DNA of 64,000 nucleotides from Sporolactobacillus sp. CQH2019 (GCF_028765345.1 NZ_JARAJZ010000004.1:124001-188000); one strand, 5' to 3'; counted from the stretch's first letter, positions 1 to 9,442 are shown. Notes: generated by a model not told the origin, from the letters alone. A program made the numbers and translations.

Positions 1-944
1 ATTTTTTTGACCTCGGGCAGCATCTCCAGATCGACATTTCCGCCGCTGACGATCACGCCGACATGCCTTCCGCGAATGGCGGAACGGCCGGACAGGGCCG
101 CGGCAAACGCAGCGGCTCCCGCTCCTTCGACGAGCAGTTTTCCCCGCTCCAGCATCAGGATCATGGCCTGTGCGATCTCATTGTCGGATACGGTCACCAG
201 ATCATCGAGATAACGGGCGATCAGCGGGAAAGTTTTCCGGCCGGCTTCTTTCACAAGGATGCCTTCCGCCAGGCCGCCCACGTGCTCCGATTTGACGGGA
301 CCGGTATGATAAAAAAGATTGAATACTGAAGGGCACCGTTCGGACTGCACGCCGATCACCCGGATATCCGGTCTGATGTTTTTCAGACACGTTGCCGTGC
401 CGGCCGCCAGACCGCCGCCGCCGACAGGTACCAGGACCGTCTGAAGATCCGGACATTGCCGCAGCATTTCCAAAGCGACCGTTCCCTGTCCGGCCATGAT
501 TTCAAAATCATCAAAGGCGTGCACCAATACCGCGCCGCTGGCCTGACAGTCCGCTGCTGCCGCCTCGTATGATTCCTGATAGGAGCCGCCGGCAAGGACG
601 ACGTCCGCACCGTATGCCTCCGTTGCCCGTACTTTCGCTTTCGGCGTAGCAGCGGGCATAAAAATCTTGGCCCTGATCCCCTTTTTTGACGCGGAGAGGG
701 CGACTCCCTGAGCATGATTGCCGGCCGAAGCGGCGACAATCCCTCCCGGCGGCAGCAACGGCAGATGGAGCATCTTGTTCAGCGCCCCGCGCAGCTTGAA
801 CGATCCGGTCCGCTGGAAATTTTCCAGTTTAAAGTGCAGGTGTGCGCCCGTTAAACGGTCGAACGTCGCCGACTCGACCATTGGTGTCTTATGGACATAC
901 GGGCCGAGACAGCGCATTGCCTCGAATATGTCGGTTAGTTGCAA
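1..944 (-). CDS. ilvA: threonine dehydratase, 3' end outside window
   Basis: Threonine deaminase makes 2-oxobutanoate from threonine, the first committed step to isoleucine, using PLP. Read from TTG at 944, the frame stays open to the window edge. It shows the HKTP motif near residue 18, the PLP-lysine segment TGSFKLRGA (Lys about residue 50), AASAGNHAQG, and the phosphate-binding VPVGGGGLAAG loop near residue 176. The TTG start is inferred: it is the first plausible initiator before conserved sequence, and the GGAG at about 965 is rather far from it. It follows ilvC in the same direction, so it is probably the last gene of ilvBNCA. Whether a C-terminal ACT regulatory domain exists cannot be seen because the gene runs off the left edge. 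Confidence 0.9.
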   Translation of the reverse strand, partial: MQLTDIFEAMRCLGPYVHKTPMVESATFDRLTGAHLHFKLENFQRTGSFKLRGALNKMLHLPLLPPGGIVAASAGNHAQGVALSASKKGIRAKIFMPAATPKAKVRATEAYGADVVLAGGSYQESYEAAAADCQASGAVLVHAFDDFEIMAGQGTVALEMLRQCPDLQTVLVPVGGGGLAAGTATCLKNIRPDIRVIGVQSERCPSVFNLFYHTGPVKSEHVGGLAEGILVKEAGRKTFPLIARYLDDLVTVSDNEIAQAMILMLERGKLLVEGAGAAAFAAALSGRSAIRGRHVGVIVSGGNVDLEMLPEVKK

Positions 945-1047
945 GGAATCCCCAAAATCTTCACACTCCTTTTGAGTTTGCTTTTCAATGCGGCCTGTGG
1001 GTGTGGGACAGCCGGCCGCCGTCGCTTCTTACTGCGCCCCGCCTGAT

Positions 1048-1120
1048 CATTCATCAGAAAATGCGGGCACGGGAAGGCGGAAATACGGTGTTTCCGCCAG
1101 GCCGCCCATCCGGACAGAAA
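1048..1120 (+). repeat. isolated copy of the interspersed repeat tail
   Basis: This stretch between ilvC and ilvA aligns with the conserved tail found after the 21-bp arrays elsewhere in the window, best with the copy at 54626. The two share the 14-mer GTGTTTCCGCCAGG and the flanking pattern ATTCA, CAGAAA, GCGG, CGGG. Inside it, GGCGGAAA (1076-1083) pairs with TTTCCGCC (1091-1098) in a perfect hairpin. No U-run follows on either strand, so it is not a standard intrinsic terminator, but it may mark a processing or stability point between ilvC and ilvA mRNA. Confidence 0.5.
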
Positions 1121-1156
1121 CCGCTATTTTTTTTGATTTCTTTCAGATTCCAGCAA

Positions 1157-2191
1157 TTATTGAGCAACATTTTCAGTGATGTCTTCACTGTCCTGCTTGC
1201 CTTCTTTGACAAACGGCATGAGCCTGCGCAGTTTTCTGCCGACCCGTTCCAGTTCCGAATTGCTCTCTCTTTCCATGAGCGCATTGAACATCGGCCTGCC
1301 AACCTTGTTTTCGAGCAGCCAGTTGCGGGCAAATCTACCGGATTGTATATCCTCCAGCACTTTTTTCATACGGGCTTTCGTATCTTTATCGATGATATAC
1401 GGACCCACTGTGAAATCGCCGAATTTTGCCGTATCGGAACAGGAGTAGCGCATGCCTGTCAGGCCGTTTTCATAGATCAGATCGGTGAGCATCTTCATTT
1501 CGTGACACGTTTCAAAATAGGCATTTTCCGGCTGATAGCCTGCCTCGACCAATGTCTCAAAACCGGCCTGGATCAAATGAGTCAGCCCGCCCATCAGCAC
1601 CGCCTGTTCGCCGAACAGATCGGTTTCTGTCTCTTCCTTGAACGTGGTTTTCAGAACACCGGCACGGGCTGCTCCAAGGCCCTTAGCATAGGCGAAAACA
1701 AGCGCTTCAGCCTGACCGGTCGCATCCTGCTCCACGCCGACAAAAGCCGGAACGCCGCCGCCATTAAGATATTCCCGGCGGCAGAAGTGGCCCGGACCCT
1801 TGGGTGCAACTAAAAAGACATCGACGAAGTCCGGCGGAACGATCTGGCTGAAATGGATGTTAAAACCGTGGGAAAAGCCGAGCGCATTGCCGGGTTTCAG
1901 TCCGGATTCAACCTCCTGATAGTAAACCTGTGTCTGCCGCTCATCCGGCAGCAGCATCATAACGACATCCGCTTCTGCAGCTGCTTCCTTGACCGATCTG
2001 ACATCAAATCCATCACGGGCCGCTTTGTCCCATGATTTGCCGGGTCTGACGCCGATTATCACCTGGAATCCGCTGTCGCGAAGATTCTGTGCCTGTGAAT
2101 GGCCCTGCGAGCCGTAGCCGAGAACAGCTATCTTTTTGCCGCGCAGAACGCTTTCATCGATATCTTTGTCATAGTAAACATTGGCTGTCAT
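1157..2191 (-). CDS. ilvC: ketol-acid reductoisomerase
   Basis: Converts acetolactate or acetohydroxybutyrate to the dihydroxy acid with NADPH and Mg2+, the second common step of Val/Leu/Ile synthesis. The 344 residues begin [10 protein letters not shown], with the Rossmann motif [17 protein letters not shown], the segment VAPKGPGH, and the metal-binding knotted C-terminal domain ([17 protein letters not shown], then [18 protein letters not shown]). ATG 2191 is preferred over the upstream in-frame ATG 2227 because GGGGAA lies seven bases before it and the protein then starts where the family usually starts. The segment [16 protein letters not shown] differs slightly from the more usual HLVRREY form. 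It is the third gene of the minus-strand ilv operon. Confidence 0.95.
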   Translation of the reverse strand: MTANVYYDKDIDESVLRGKKIAVLGYGSQGHSQAQNLRDSGFQVIIGVRPGKSWDKAARDGFDVRSVKEAAAEADVVMMLLPDERQTQVYYQEVESGLKPGNALGFSHGFNIHFSQIVPPDFVDVFLVAPKGPGHFCRREYLNGGGVPAFVGVEQDATGQAEALVFAYAKGLGAARAGVLKTTFKEETETDLFGEQAVLMGGLTHLIQAGFETLVEAGYQPENAYFETCHEMKMLTDLIYENGLTGMRYSCSDTAKFGDFTVGPYIIDKDTKARMKKVLEDIQSGRFARNWLLENKVGRPMFNALMERESNSELERVGRKLRRLMPFVKEGKQDSEDITENVAQ

Positions 2192-2274
2192 TTTGCAGTT
2201 CCCCTTTGTTTTTTCCGATTTTTTCATGCATTCTTCCAGGCTGCGGAAGGCCCTTCCCGAAACCGATAGGCGGT

Positions 2275-2571
2275 TCAGCCATTGCCATTTGTTCCCGTTG
2301 CCGTATTTTCTTCTTCGCCGCGCTTCCTGTTCGCAGACGGTTCCGAGATATCGGCTGCCGAAATCACGTCGACCAGCTTGTTCAGCTGGCCGATCAGCTG
2401 CCGGGCCTGCCGTTCATTTTTAATATCCGTCACGATGTTCATATCGGACGTCGTTCCGGATCTCTGGTACGTCAGGCTGCCGATATTCAGTCTGTATCTG
2501 GAAAAAACGGCAGCGACCCGGGACAGAGCGTCCTTTTCAGCAGAAACCTTTGCGTGAACGGTTCTGTTCAT
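2275..2571 (-). CDS. ilvN: acetolactate synthase small subunit, short ACT-domain form
   Basis: Regulatory subunit of acetolactate synthase. The 98 residues hold one ACT domain (about 3-75, including [17 protein letters not shown] and the [23 protein letters not shown] region split over two strands and a helix) followed by a charged tail. Bacillus IlvH is about 170 residues with a second C-terminal domain, so this is a short form more like IlvM or IlvN in length. The ATG lies three bases after the ilvB stop codon and uses a GGGGTG ribosome site inside the end of ilvB, which implies translational coupling. Valine sensitivity of the holoenzyme cannot be judged from sequence. Confidence 0.85.
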   Translation of the reverse strand: MNRTVHAKVSAEKDALSRVAAVFSRYRLNIGSLTYQRSGTTSDMNIVTDIKNERQARQLIGQLNKLVDVISAADISEPSANRKRGEEENTATGTNGNG

Positions 2572-2574
2572 TGT

Positions 2575-4293
2575 TTACACCCCGATCATTTCATTAAGCC
2601 CTTTCCCCGGGGCGACCATCGGGAAAACATTGGCCATTTGCCTGACCCGGCAATCGATCACCCAGGGGTAGGGATCCCGGAGGGCTTCGGGAAACACGCG
2701 GCGCGCATCCTCCTCCGCAGCCACACGGACACCGCGGATGCCGTAACTTTCCGCGAGGCGGACAAAGTCAGGCTGCACGGAAGGAATGGAATGGGCGTAC
2801 CTTTTGTCATAAAAAGCCTCCTGCCACTGCCTGACCATGCCCAGCGCATGATTGTTCAAAATAACAATTTTGACAGGCAGATTCAGCTCGGCAACCACGG
2901 CCAGTTCCTGAAACGTCATCTGAAAACCGCCGTCGCCGACAATCGATACGACTGTTTTTTCCGGTTCGGCAATCTGCGCGCCGATCGCCGCCGGGAAACC
3001 GAAGCCCATCGTGCCGAGCCCTCCCGATGTCACCCAGCGATTGGGCCGGTCGAAAGAATAATACTGAGCGGTCCACATCTGATGCTGTCCGACGTCTGAC
3101 GTCACGATCGCATCGCCGCCGGTATGGCGGAAAACATGTTGGATTACGCTCTGAGGGGCCATCCCCCCGTCATCCGCGTCTGTGCCGAAAGACAGCGGGT
3201 GCGCTCCGGCATACTGCTTCAGATGTTCCAGCCATCGGTGCCTGTCTCCGGACGGGCCCGTTGCCTGCAGCAATTTTTTAAGTACGGCCCGGGCGTCTCC
3301 TGCAACCGGAATCACCGTCCGGACGTTTTTCCCGATTTCCGAAGGATCGATATCCACATGGGCGACAGCTGCGCCCGGCGCAAACCGGGCAGGATTTCCG
3401 GTCAGGCGGTCATCGAAACGCGATCCGATGTTGATGAGCAGGTCGCATTCCGAAAGGGCCATATTGGCCGCATACGTTCCGTGCATGCCGGCCATCCCGA
3501 GAAAAAGCGGATGGGACGCCGGAAAACTGCCGAGTCCAAGCAGCGTGCTGACGACAGGCAAATGATGCTTTACTGCATAGGCGCGCAGCAGATCCGCCGC
3601 CTTCGCGTGGATGACGCCTGCTCCCGTCAGAAGAACGGGTTTTTCAGCTGTTTCAACGGCACGGGCCAGTTTTTCGACCTGCGCCACATTCGGCTCCTTC
3701 AGGAATCGATAGCCCGGGAGATCCATGTCCGTACCCGGCCGCTCCCGTTTCACTGCCGCCGCGCAAATATCCTTGGGCAGATCGACGAGCACGGGACCCG
3801 GGCGCCCCGTCGTCGCGATATAAAAAGCTTCCCGGACTATTCTTGGCAAATCATCTGTATTTTCGATCTGAAAGCTGTATTTGGTCGCCGGAATGGTCAT
3901 TCCAATCACATCTGCTTCCTGAAAGGCGTCCGTTCCGATAACCTGGGTCGACACCTGTCCGGTAAAAACAACGAGCGGCAAGGAATCGATACAGGCATCC
4001 ATCAGCCCGGTTACCAGATTGGTCGCGCCCGGACCGCTTGTCGCGATGACTACGCCCGGTTTTCCAGAAACGCGGGCATAGCCTTCCGCCGCATGAATTG
4101 CCCCTTGTTCGTGTCTGGCCAGGATATGTCTGACTTTCTGTCTGTAAAGCGCGTCATAAATCGGCAGGACGGCCCCGCCCGGATAGCCGAAGATGACGTC
4201 GGTTCCTTCCCGGAGGATCGACCGGATCATGACATCGGCACCCGTTTCCAAATGTGACCCCGCTGCGGCTGCGGTTTTTGTTCTGACATCCAC
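2575..4293 (-). CDS. ilvB: acetolactate synthase large (catalytic) subunit
   Basis: TPP- and FAD-dependent enzyme that condenses two pyruvates, or pyruvate with 2-oxobutanoate. The 572 residues contain the catalytic glutamate region [28 protein letters not shown], the FAD-domain segment [11 protein letters not shown], and the TPP/Mg signature [13 protein letters not shown] ending in NN. The GTG start is preceded by GGAAGGGGAA. It is the first gene of the ilvBNCA operon, transcribed away from ilvD. Biosynthetic rather than catabolic (AlsS) identity is inferred from the adjoining small subunit and ilvC. Confidence 0.95.
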   Translation of the reverse strand: MDVRTKTAAAAGSHLETGADVMIRSILREGTDVIFGYPGGAVLPIYDALYRQKVRHILARHEQGAIHAAEGYARVSGKPGVVIATSGPGATNLVTGLMDACIDSLPLVVFTGQVSTQVIGTDAFQEADVIGMTIPATKYSFQIENTDDLPRIVREAFYIATTGRPGPVLVDLPKDICAAAVKRERPGTDMDLPGYRFLKEPNVAQVEKLARAVETAEKPVLLTGAGVIHAKAADLLRAYAVKHHLPVVSTLLGLGSFPASHPLFLGMAGMHGTYAANMALSECDLLINIGSRFDDRLTGNPARFAPGAAVAHVDIDPSEIGKNVRTVIPVAGDARAVLKKLLQATGPSGDRHRWLEHLKQYAGAHPLSFGTDADDGGMAPQSVIQHVFRHTGGDAIVTSDVGQHQMWTAQYYSFDRPNRWVTSGGLGTMGFGFPAAIGAQIAEPEKTVVSIVGDGGFQMTFQELAVVAELNLPVKIVILNNHALGMVRQWQEAFYDKRYAHSIPSVQPDFVRLAESYGIRGVRVAAEEDARRVFPEALRDPYPWVIDCRVRQMANVFPMVAPGKGLNEMIGV

Positions 4294-4497
4294 GCGCGTT
4301 CCCCTTCCTTCTCAGATTTTTGTTATTAAGTTCCGGGTCTTTTTCCGTCCCATTGATATGGCAAATAGACTCGCTGAATCAGCAGATCCTGCGATCGCTC
4401 TATTCAAAAGTCCGTTTCTCCCCGCCAACTTTTCGATTCCGAACAAACGGCTCCGGAGCCAGTTTCTGAAAGCGATTTTTTGAGAGGATTGTCACAC

Positions 4498-4526
4498 ATA
4501 CTAATCCAGATAAAAAAATCAGTCAA
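4498..4526 (-). promoter_or_regulatory. predicted sigma-A promoter for ilvBNCA
   Basis: On the minus strand TTGACT (4526-4521) is separated by 17 bases from TAGTAT (4503-4498), which gives a leader of about 200 bases before ilvB. The leader holds an imperfect inverted repeat centred on GGCTCCGGAGCC (4450-4461), but no T-box motif and no leader peptide were found. The A+T-rich stretch at 4530-4570 contains AATTTCAAAAATT, loosely like a CodY box; that reading is weak. Confidence 0.65.
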
Positions 4527-4716
4527 CCTTTTTTTAAAACTTTTAAAAAATTTTAATTTCAAAAATTAAGGCCAATAGTTGGAAGCAAAAAAGGTCTGTA
4601 AAATTTTGGCGAAAATCGTAAATTTCCCTTTCTTATGCGGAAAATAAACAGATGATGGAACCTTTTCGGCCGATATCTGATTTTTTTAAAGAGCGTATTT
4701 AATTTGTAAACTTGGG

Positions 4717-4745
4717 TTGACTTTCTTTTGGACGGGTGTTATATT
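4717..4745 (+). promoter_or_regulatory. sigma-A promoter of the ilvD leader
   Basis: TTGACT (4717-4722), a 17-base spacer, then TATATT (4740-4745) with a TG at 4737-4738 that makes an extended -10 element. It is one of the best sigma-A matches in the window and places the start of transcription near 4752, about 40 bases before the leader peptide. Confidence 0.8.
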
Positions 4746-4791
4746 GAGCTATACCAAAGCGACAAATTATTCAGACAAGGAGTTAATCATC

Positions 4792-4845
4792 ATGACTTTC
4801 CCATTTGATGACCGAGTGTTGTTGAGCATTATTCTTATTAGTTAG
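4792..4845 (+). CDS. ilvD leader peptide (putative attenuator peptide)
   Basis: A 17-codon reading frame, MTFPFDDRVLLSIILIS, with AAGGAG nine bases upstream. Seven of the last nine residues are Val, Leu or Ile (codons GTG TTG TTG AGC ATT ATT CTT ATT), ending next to a stem-loop and upstream of an intrinsic terminator. That layout is typical of ribosome-mediated attenuation of branched-chain amino acid operons, known in Enterobacteria and described for the leu-ilv operon of Lactococcus, whereas Bacillus uses T-boxes. No T-box core was found here. Function is inferred from composition and position. Confidence 0.75.
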   Translation: MTFPFDDRVLLSIILIS

Positions 4846-4951
4846 GATCCTGACAATCGTGAAAAAACTAACGACTGTCCGGGTCCTAATTGGCTTCAAA
4901 TGGGATCCGGGTACAAGGCTCCCATCCGCAGTTCGGAATGGGAGCCTTTTT
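4842..4951 (+). promoter_or_regulatory. ilvD attenuator: alternative stems and intrinsic terminator
   Basis: Arms at 4842-4855 and 4876-4889 pair over 13 of 14 positions, and the first arm overlaps the stop codon of the leader peptide. GGGTCC (4881-4886) can instead pair with GGATCC (4903-4908). ATGGGA (4900-4905) can pair with TCCCAT (4920-4925), which is part of the terminator. The terminator is GGCTCCCAT (4917-4925) against ATGGGAGCC (4938-4946) followed by five U. The mutually exclusive pairings support attenuation; which state gives read-through was not resolved. Confidence 0.7.
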
Positions 4952-5342
4952 CTATGCCGTTTATGCAGCGGCGCCGGCAGAATGGTTTCAACAAAAAGTC
5001 TTCGCCGGGGCAGAAACGCCGGTGGAGAGATTTTTGCCATGGTAAAGGGGTGATGGAACTTCGACCGGAAAGAACGTCGCTGAGAACACGCTGTCCGGCG
5101 GTTAACGCCGCCGGGAACCGGTGCATTCTGTGGATGCACGGACTGTCATGGCTTGTGCAGCTCAAAGGCCGCTGCATCCGGCGGAAGTACGGCCGGCAGG
5201 CAGCGTCGGTGCCGTCTCAATCCGGTGGATGTACGATCTGCATTCTGCCGGCGGAGTCGGCGGATCTCTGGAAAGGTAAGCCGGGCAATGCGGAACTCGT
5301 TGTATTTTTTGTAAAGCCAAAAACAGAGAGGATGAAGAAACA
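4952..5342 (+). other. long untranslated region between attenuator and ilvD
   Basis: About 390 bases without a convincing gene. Two strong hairpins are visible: CCGGCGG (5094-5100) against CCGCCGG, and GTGCATTC against GGATGCAC near 5121-5140. An open frame covering 4900-5346 is not supported, because it starts inside the attenuator, has no ribosome site and resembles nothing known. Confidence 0.45.
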
Positions 5343-7070
5343 TTGAGAAGCGACGAAATCAAGAAGGGCGTTGACCGGGCACCGGCGCGCAGTTTGCTGA
5401 GGGCCACCGGAGTGGTGAAAAACGAGGAGGATATGCGTAAGCCGTTCATTGCAGTATGCAATTCATATGTCGATATCGTTCCCGGACATGTCCACCTCCG
5501 GAAACTGGCCGATGTCGCCAAACAGGCGATCCGGGAAGCCGGCGGAGTCCCGTTCGAGTTCAATACGATCGGTGTGGATGACGGCATCGCCATGGGTCAC
5601 ATCGGCATGCGTTACTCGCTGCCGAGCCGCGAACTGATTGCCGATGCTGCCGAAACGATGATCAACGCCCACTGGTTTGACGGAGTTTTCTATATCCCGA
5701 ACTGTGACAAAATCACGCCGGGGATGCTGCTGGCAGCCGTACGCACCAATGTTCCCGCCATTTTCTGTTCGGGCGGGCCGATGAAGGCCGGTCTCTCGGC
5801 CACCGGAAAAGCGCTGACGCTGTCTTCGGTTTTCGAGGGCGTCGGCGCCTTTAAAGAGGGGCGGATTTCAAAAGAGCAATTTCTCGATATTGAAGCAGCG
5901 GCCTGTCCCACCTGCGGATCCTGTGCCGGAATGTTTACCGCCAATTCGATGAACTGTCTCATGGAAATGCTCGGAGTTGCGCTCCCCGGAAACGGCACCG
6001 CTCTCGCAGTTTCCGAAGAAAGGCGCAACTTAATCCGAAAATCGGCATTTAAGCTGATGGATCTGGTTAAAAATCAGGTCAGGCCGCGGGACCTGATCAC
6101 ACCGGAAGCTGTCGATGATGCCTTCGCGCTCGATATGGCAATGGGCGGATCGACAAATACCGTGCTCCACATGCTGGCCGTCGCCTCAGAAGCCGGTATC
6201 GATTATAACCTCGAACGGATCAACCGCGTCGCGGAAAAAGTTCCTTACCTCGCCAAAATCGCTCCAAGCTCTGCCTTTTCCATGCAGGATGTCCACGAAG
6301 CCGGCGGCATATCGGCCATCATTAAAGTGCTGACCGATATGGGCGGCGTGATCCATCCCGATCGAATGACCGTTTCCGGTCAGACAATCCGCGAGAATGT
6401 CGCACAGGCCGACATTAAAAATCCGAAAGTCATCCATCCGCTTGATCAGGCGTACAGCAAGACCGGCGGTTTATCCGTCCTCTTCGGGAATATCGCCCCG
6501 AAAGGAGCGGTCATCAAAGTCGGCGGCGTCGACCCGTCCATCAAAACATTCACCGGAAAAGCGATCTGTTTCAATTCACACGATGAGGCGGTTGAAGCAA
6601 TCGACAATCATACGGTCAAAAAAGGCCACGTTGTCGTCATCCGTTATGAAGGACCGAAAGGCGGACCGGGCATGCCGGAAATGCTGGCACCGACATCCTC
6701 TATTGTCGGACGCGGCCTCGGAAAAGATGTGGCGCTGCTTACGGACGGACGGTTCTCCGGCGCGACGCGCGGCCTATCGGTCGGGCACGTTTCCCCGGAA
6801 GCGGCGGCGGGCGGGCCGATCGCCCTCGTCAAAGACGGCGATACCATTACCATAGATTTAGTGCAACGCACCGTCCATCTTGACGTTTCGGAGTCGGAAC
6901 TGGCCGATCGTCGGAATCAGTTGAAACCTTTTGTCCCGAAAGTCAGGAGCGGCTATCTGGCCCGCTATGCGGCTCTCGTCACTTCCGCTCATACGGGAGG
7001 CGTCATGCGGCTGCCCGAAGCCTGGAACGATGCAGCACAAGAGAAAAAAGCGGCCGGTACCGCAAAATAA
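5343..7070 (+). CDS. ilvD: dihydroxy-acid dehydratase
   Basis: Iron-sulfur dehydratase that makes the 2-oxo acid precursors of valine, leucine and isoleucine. The 575 residues show the family cysteine motifs [10 protein letters not shown] and [37 protein letters not shown], and the C-terminal [14 protein letters not shown]. Translation probably starts at TTG 5343 with an AGAGAGG sequence upstream; the nearby ATG at 5331 opens only a four-codon frame. It is transcribed from the promoter at 4717 through the attenuator and is divergent from ilvBNCA. Confidence 0.95.
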   Translation: MRSDEIKKGVDRAPARSLLRATGVVKNEEDMRKPFIAVCNSYVDIVPGHVHLRKLADVAKQAIREAGGVPFEFNTIGVDDGIAMGHIGMRYSLPSRELIADAAETMINAHWFDGVFYIPNCDKITPGMLLAAVRTNVPAIFCSGGPMKAGLSATGKALTLSSVFEGVGAFKEGRISKEQFLDIEAAACPTCGSCAGMFTANSMNCLMEMLGVALPGNGTALAVSEERRNLIRKSAFKLMDLVKNQVRPRDLITPEAVDDAFALDMAMGGSTNTVLHMLAVASEAGIDYNLERINRVAEKVPYLAKIAPSSAFSMQDVHEAGGISAIIKVLTDMGGVIHPDRMTVSGQTIRENVAQADIKNPKVIHPLDQAYSKTGGLSVLFGNIAPKGAVIKVGGVDPSIKTFTGKAICFNSHDEAVEAIDNHTVKKGHVVVIRYEGPKGGPGMPEMLAPTSSIVGRGLGKDVALLTDGRFSGATRGLSVGHVSPEAAAGGPIALVKDGDTITIDLVQRTVHLDVSESELADRRNQLKPFVPKVRSGYLARYAALVTSAHTGGVMRLPEAWNDAAQEKKAAGTAK

Positions 7071-7118
7071 TTTTTCAGAGACTTCATAGATATTTGAAAA
7101 CAGAAGGGATGAAGCATC

Positions 7119-8093
7119 ATGAAAGCCATTGTTTCCACAGGACGGTTTTTAGGAAAATATTTTGCGCTATTCGTCCTCGCCGGCGCAGTTATCAGTTATT
7201 TTCAGCCGAACCTGATCCTTTGGGTTCTGCCGTATGTTTCTCTTCTACTCGGCTTGATCATGTTCGGCATGGGCGTCTCTCTGAAAAGGTCCGACTTTGC
7301 CGCAGTATTTAAGAGGCCTAAAGATGTAATCGTCGGTGTCTGCGCACACTATTTGATTATGCCCTTGGTCGCCTACGCACTCTGCCTGGCTTTTCATCTG
7401 CCAAATGCGCTGGCTGTCGGCGTGATATTAGTAGGCTGCTGTCCGAGCGGCACGGCATCCAATGTCATGTGTTACCTTGCAAAGGGCGACGTCGCGCTTG
7501 GCGTTTCAATCGGCGCTGTCTCGACACTGATCGCTCCGGTCATGCTGCCCCTGATCCTGTGGCTGCTTGCAGGCCGCTGGGTTCGTATTCCTACCGGATC
7601 CCTGTTTATCAGCGTGATTGAAATTGTCATCCTGCCGATTGTTCTGGGCGTACTTGTCCACACATTCGGAGGAAACAAAGTCGAAAAAGGGGCTGAAGCT
7701 CTTCCGCTCGTCTCAACAATTGCCATTATTCTGATCGCCAGCAGCGTCGTTGCCGCTAACCACGCGTCACTGTTTGCAGCGAGTACTCTGATCCTGATCC
7801 CCGTTGTCATGCTGCATAATCTGCTAGGCTTTGCATTAGGGTTCTTCTTCAGCCGACTGCTCGGCATGAATCATCCGAAAAGCCGTTCGATCACCTTTGA
7901 AGTCGGCATGCAAAATTCCGCACTGGGCGTATCGCTGGCAATGGCCTTCTTCTCACCGGCCGCCGCCATTCCGGGCACTTTTTTCAGCGTCTGGCACAAC
8001 ATGTCCGGTTCGGTCCTGGCTTCGTACTGGGCCAGCAGGGGAAAAAAAGGAAAGGTGCCCGTCGTCGAAGCCGTTCAAAACTCGGTCAATTGA
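7119..8093 (+). CDS. bile acid:sodium symporter (BASS) family transporter
   Basis: Integral membrane protein of 324 residues with about nine to ten hydrophobic segments and the BASS signatures GVILVGCCPSGTASNVM (core-domain crossover) and FEVGMQNSALGVSLA. The family moves organic acids with sodium. Close relatives include YocS and PanS, the latter reported to carry ketopantoate. Its place directly after ilvD, 48 bases away with no terminator between, suggests co-transcription and perhaps a 2-oxo acid substrate such as ketopantoate, which branches from the valine pathway. The substrate is inference. Confidence 0.8.
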   Translation: MKAIVSTGRFLGKYFALFVLAGAVISYFQPNLILWVLPYVSLLLGLIMFGMGVSLKRSDFAAVFKRPKDVIVGVCAHYLIMPLVAYALCLAFHLPNALAVGVILVGCCPSGTASNVMCYLAKGDVALGVSIGAVSTLIAPVMLPLILWLLAGRWVRIPTGSLFISVIEIVILPIVLGVLVHTFGGNKVEKGAEALPLVSTIAIILIASSVVAANHASLFAASTLILIPVVMLHNLLGFALGFFFSRLLGMNHPKSRSITFEVGMQNSALGVSLAMAFFSPAAAIPGTFFSVWHNMSGSVLASYWASRGKKGKVPVVEAVQNSVN

Positions 8094-8142
8094 CTCGGCA
8101 CGCAGCTGCCGCTAAAAATTACTTAGTTATATATAATAGGTA

Positions 8143-8182
8143 GAAAAAATATGGTCTCGTCCGACGCGACCATATTTTTTTA
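8143..8182 (+). terminator. intrinsic terminator after the BASS transporter
   Basis: AAAATATGGTC pairs with GACCATATTTT around a short loop, followed by a U-run on the plus strand. The A-run on the other side may make it work for both strands. Confidence 0.85.
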
Positions 8183-8185
8183 ATG

Positions 8186-8402
8186 GATATTCCCATCCGT
8201 TCAGTCGGGCCGCGGCGCAAAAACGCCGGCAATTCTTCCAAAAAGCGATCGCTCAGCACGGGCGGCAGCCTATTCTTTTGAATGTTCCTGCGAACGGCGA
8301 TTTATTCCGCTGAAAAAGAGAGCTATCATGCAGAACAGGCGTTACATGGCGAAAACGTCCGATCTTTTTCTTCCGCCCGCCGCGGATTCCTGTAAATCGT
8401 GG
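8186..8402 (-). repeat. conserved tail of interspersed repeat, copy A
   Basis: Read on the minus strand this begins CACGATTTACAGGAAT, continues through CGGGCGGAAGAAAAAGATCGG and TAACGCCTGTTC, and then AACATTCAAAAGAATAG and GCGATCGCTTTTTGG. It aligns over about 220 bases with the copies at 25739 and 54626. Open frames here are short and unconvincing, so it is non-coding. Confidence 0.75.
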
Positions 8403-8518
8403 TGAAAATCGGCAGGAAATACCAGCTTATCAGCAGTAAAAAGCAAAATATCAACGGTAAATGGCAGAATATCGATAATAACGTGCGGAAAATCGACAGC
8501 AAACAGACTGAAATCAAT
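8403..8518 (-). repeat. diverged 21-bp units leading into tail A
   Basis: On the minus strand six consecutive 21-base units carry a YGATWWW core at a constant phase: TGATTTC, CGATTTT, CGATATT, TGATATT, TGATAAG, CGATTTT. They join array 8574-8895 to the tail. Confidence 0.7.
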
Positions 8519-8573
8519 AAGTGCGGATAATCAGAACAGAAAGATTGTCCCTGATTGATGGATCAGCCGCGGC

Positions 8574-8895
8574 CGGAGCCTTATTAACCGCTGTTCCCGT
8601 TTTATCGATCATGGCCGGCAGTTTATCGGCCGCTATGCCGGCTTTATCGGTCGTCGCCGGCAGTTTATCGGTCGTCAGCGGGAGTTTATCGGTCGCTGTG
8701 CCGGCTTTATCGGTCGTCGCCGGCAGTTTATCGGTCGCCGGCGGCAGTTTATCGGTCGCCGTGCCGGCTTTATCGGTCGTCGCCGGCAGTTTATCGGTCG
8801 CTGTTCCCGTTTTATCGATCATGGCCGGCAGTTTATCGGCCGCTGTGCCGGCTTTATCGGTCGTCGCCGGCAGTTTATCGGTCGCTGTGCCCGTT
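8574..8895 (-). repeat. 21-bp tandem array A (GACCGATAAA units)
   Basis: Fourteen copies of TTATCG spaced 21 bases apart on the plus strand; on the minus strand the unit is GACCGATAAA plus eleven variable bases. Two unit types alternate (GCCGGCAGTTTATCGGTC and GTGCCGGCTTTATCGGTC). Since 21 is a multiple of three, long open frames appear on both strands (heptads such as TDKAGTA), but none has a ribosome site. The same unit occurs at 44716-44903 in the other orientation. Confidence 0.85.
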
Positions 8896-9061
8896 TCGCG
8901 GCACCTGATCTATCAAATTGTTGCAGAAGTTTGATCGCGGACACACTCTCTGTCTTTCGGGATTGATCATCTCAGGAAAAGTCGATCATCATCTGAGGGC
9001 ACAGCAGGAAAATGGGCTAAAGAGATACTCATATTTTTTAGCAGTTTGATCAACAAATCAG

Positions 9062-9442
9062 AGAAAGAGCATTCGCCGATTCGGCCGATAGAGCACTCGT
9101 TTTCGCCGATAGAACTCCGAATTCGGCCGGTAGAGCACCCATTTCCGCCGTTACAACCCCGAATTCGGCCGGTAGAGCACCCATTTCCGCCGTTACAACC
9201 CCAGATCCGGCCGGTAGAGCACTCGTTTCCGCCGATACAACTCCGAATTCGGCCGATAGAGCACTCATTTCCGCCGATTCGGCCGATAGAGCACCCATTT
9301 CCGCCGTTACAACCCCGAATCTGGCCGGTAGAGCACCCATTTCCGCCGTTACAACCCCAGATTAGGCCGATAGAGCACTCGTTTTCGCCGATACAACCCC
9401 GAATTCGGCCGATACAACCCTGAATTCGGCCGGTAGAGCAAC
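9062..9442 (+). repeat. 21-bp tandem array B
   Basis: About eighteen units of 21 bases. The commonest two alternate as a 42-mer: ATTCGGCCGGTAGAGCACCC and TTTCCGCCGTTACAACCCCG (each plus one base). The CCGATAGA or CCGGTAGA core resembles CCGATAAA of array A. Open frames on both strands arise from the multiple-of-three period and are rejected as genes. It lies between array A and the 3' end of queC. Confidence 0.8.

Noticed and set aside
842-1813. 323-codon plus frame opposite ilvC and ilvA
   Set aside because: Antisense shadow of two clear genes, no ribosome site.
3124-4257. 377-codon plus frame opposite ilvB
   Set aside because: Antisense shadow of a clear gene with all family motifs.
4293-4720. 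T-box leader for the ilv genes
   Set aside because: No T-box core (GGTGGNACCGCG) or specifier stem was found on either strand of the ilvB-ilvD intergenic region.
4900-5346. 148-codon plus frame before ilvD
   Set aside because: Begins inside the attenuator terminator, lacks a ribosome site and overlaps strong hairpins; treated as leader RNA.
8514-8934. Open frames on both strands with heptad repeats (TDKAGTA; VAGSLSV)
   Set aside because: They arise because the 21-bp period is a multiple of three; there is no ribosome site and the frames exist on both strands at once.
8403-9442. CRISPR array
   Set aside because: Units are contiguous 21-mers with no unique spacers of constant length and no cas genes in the window.
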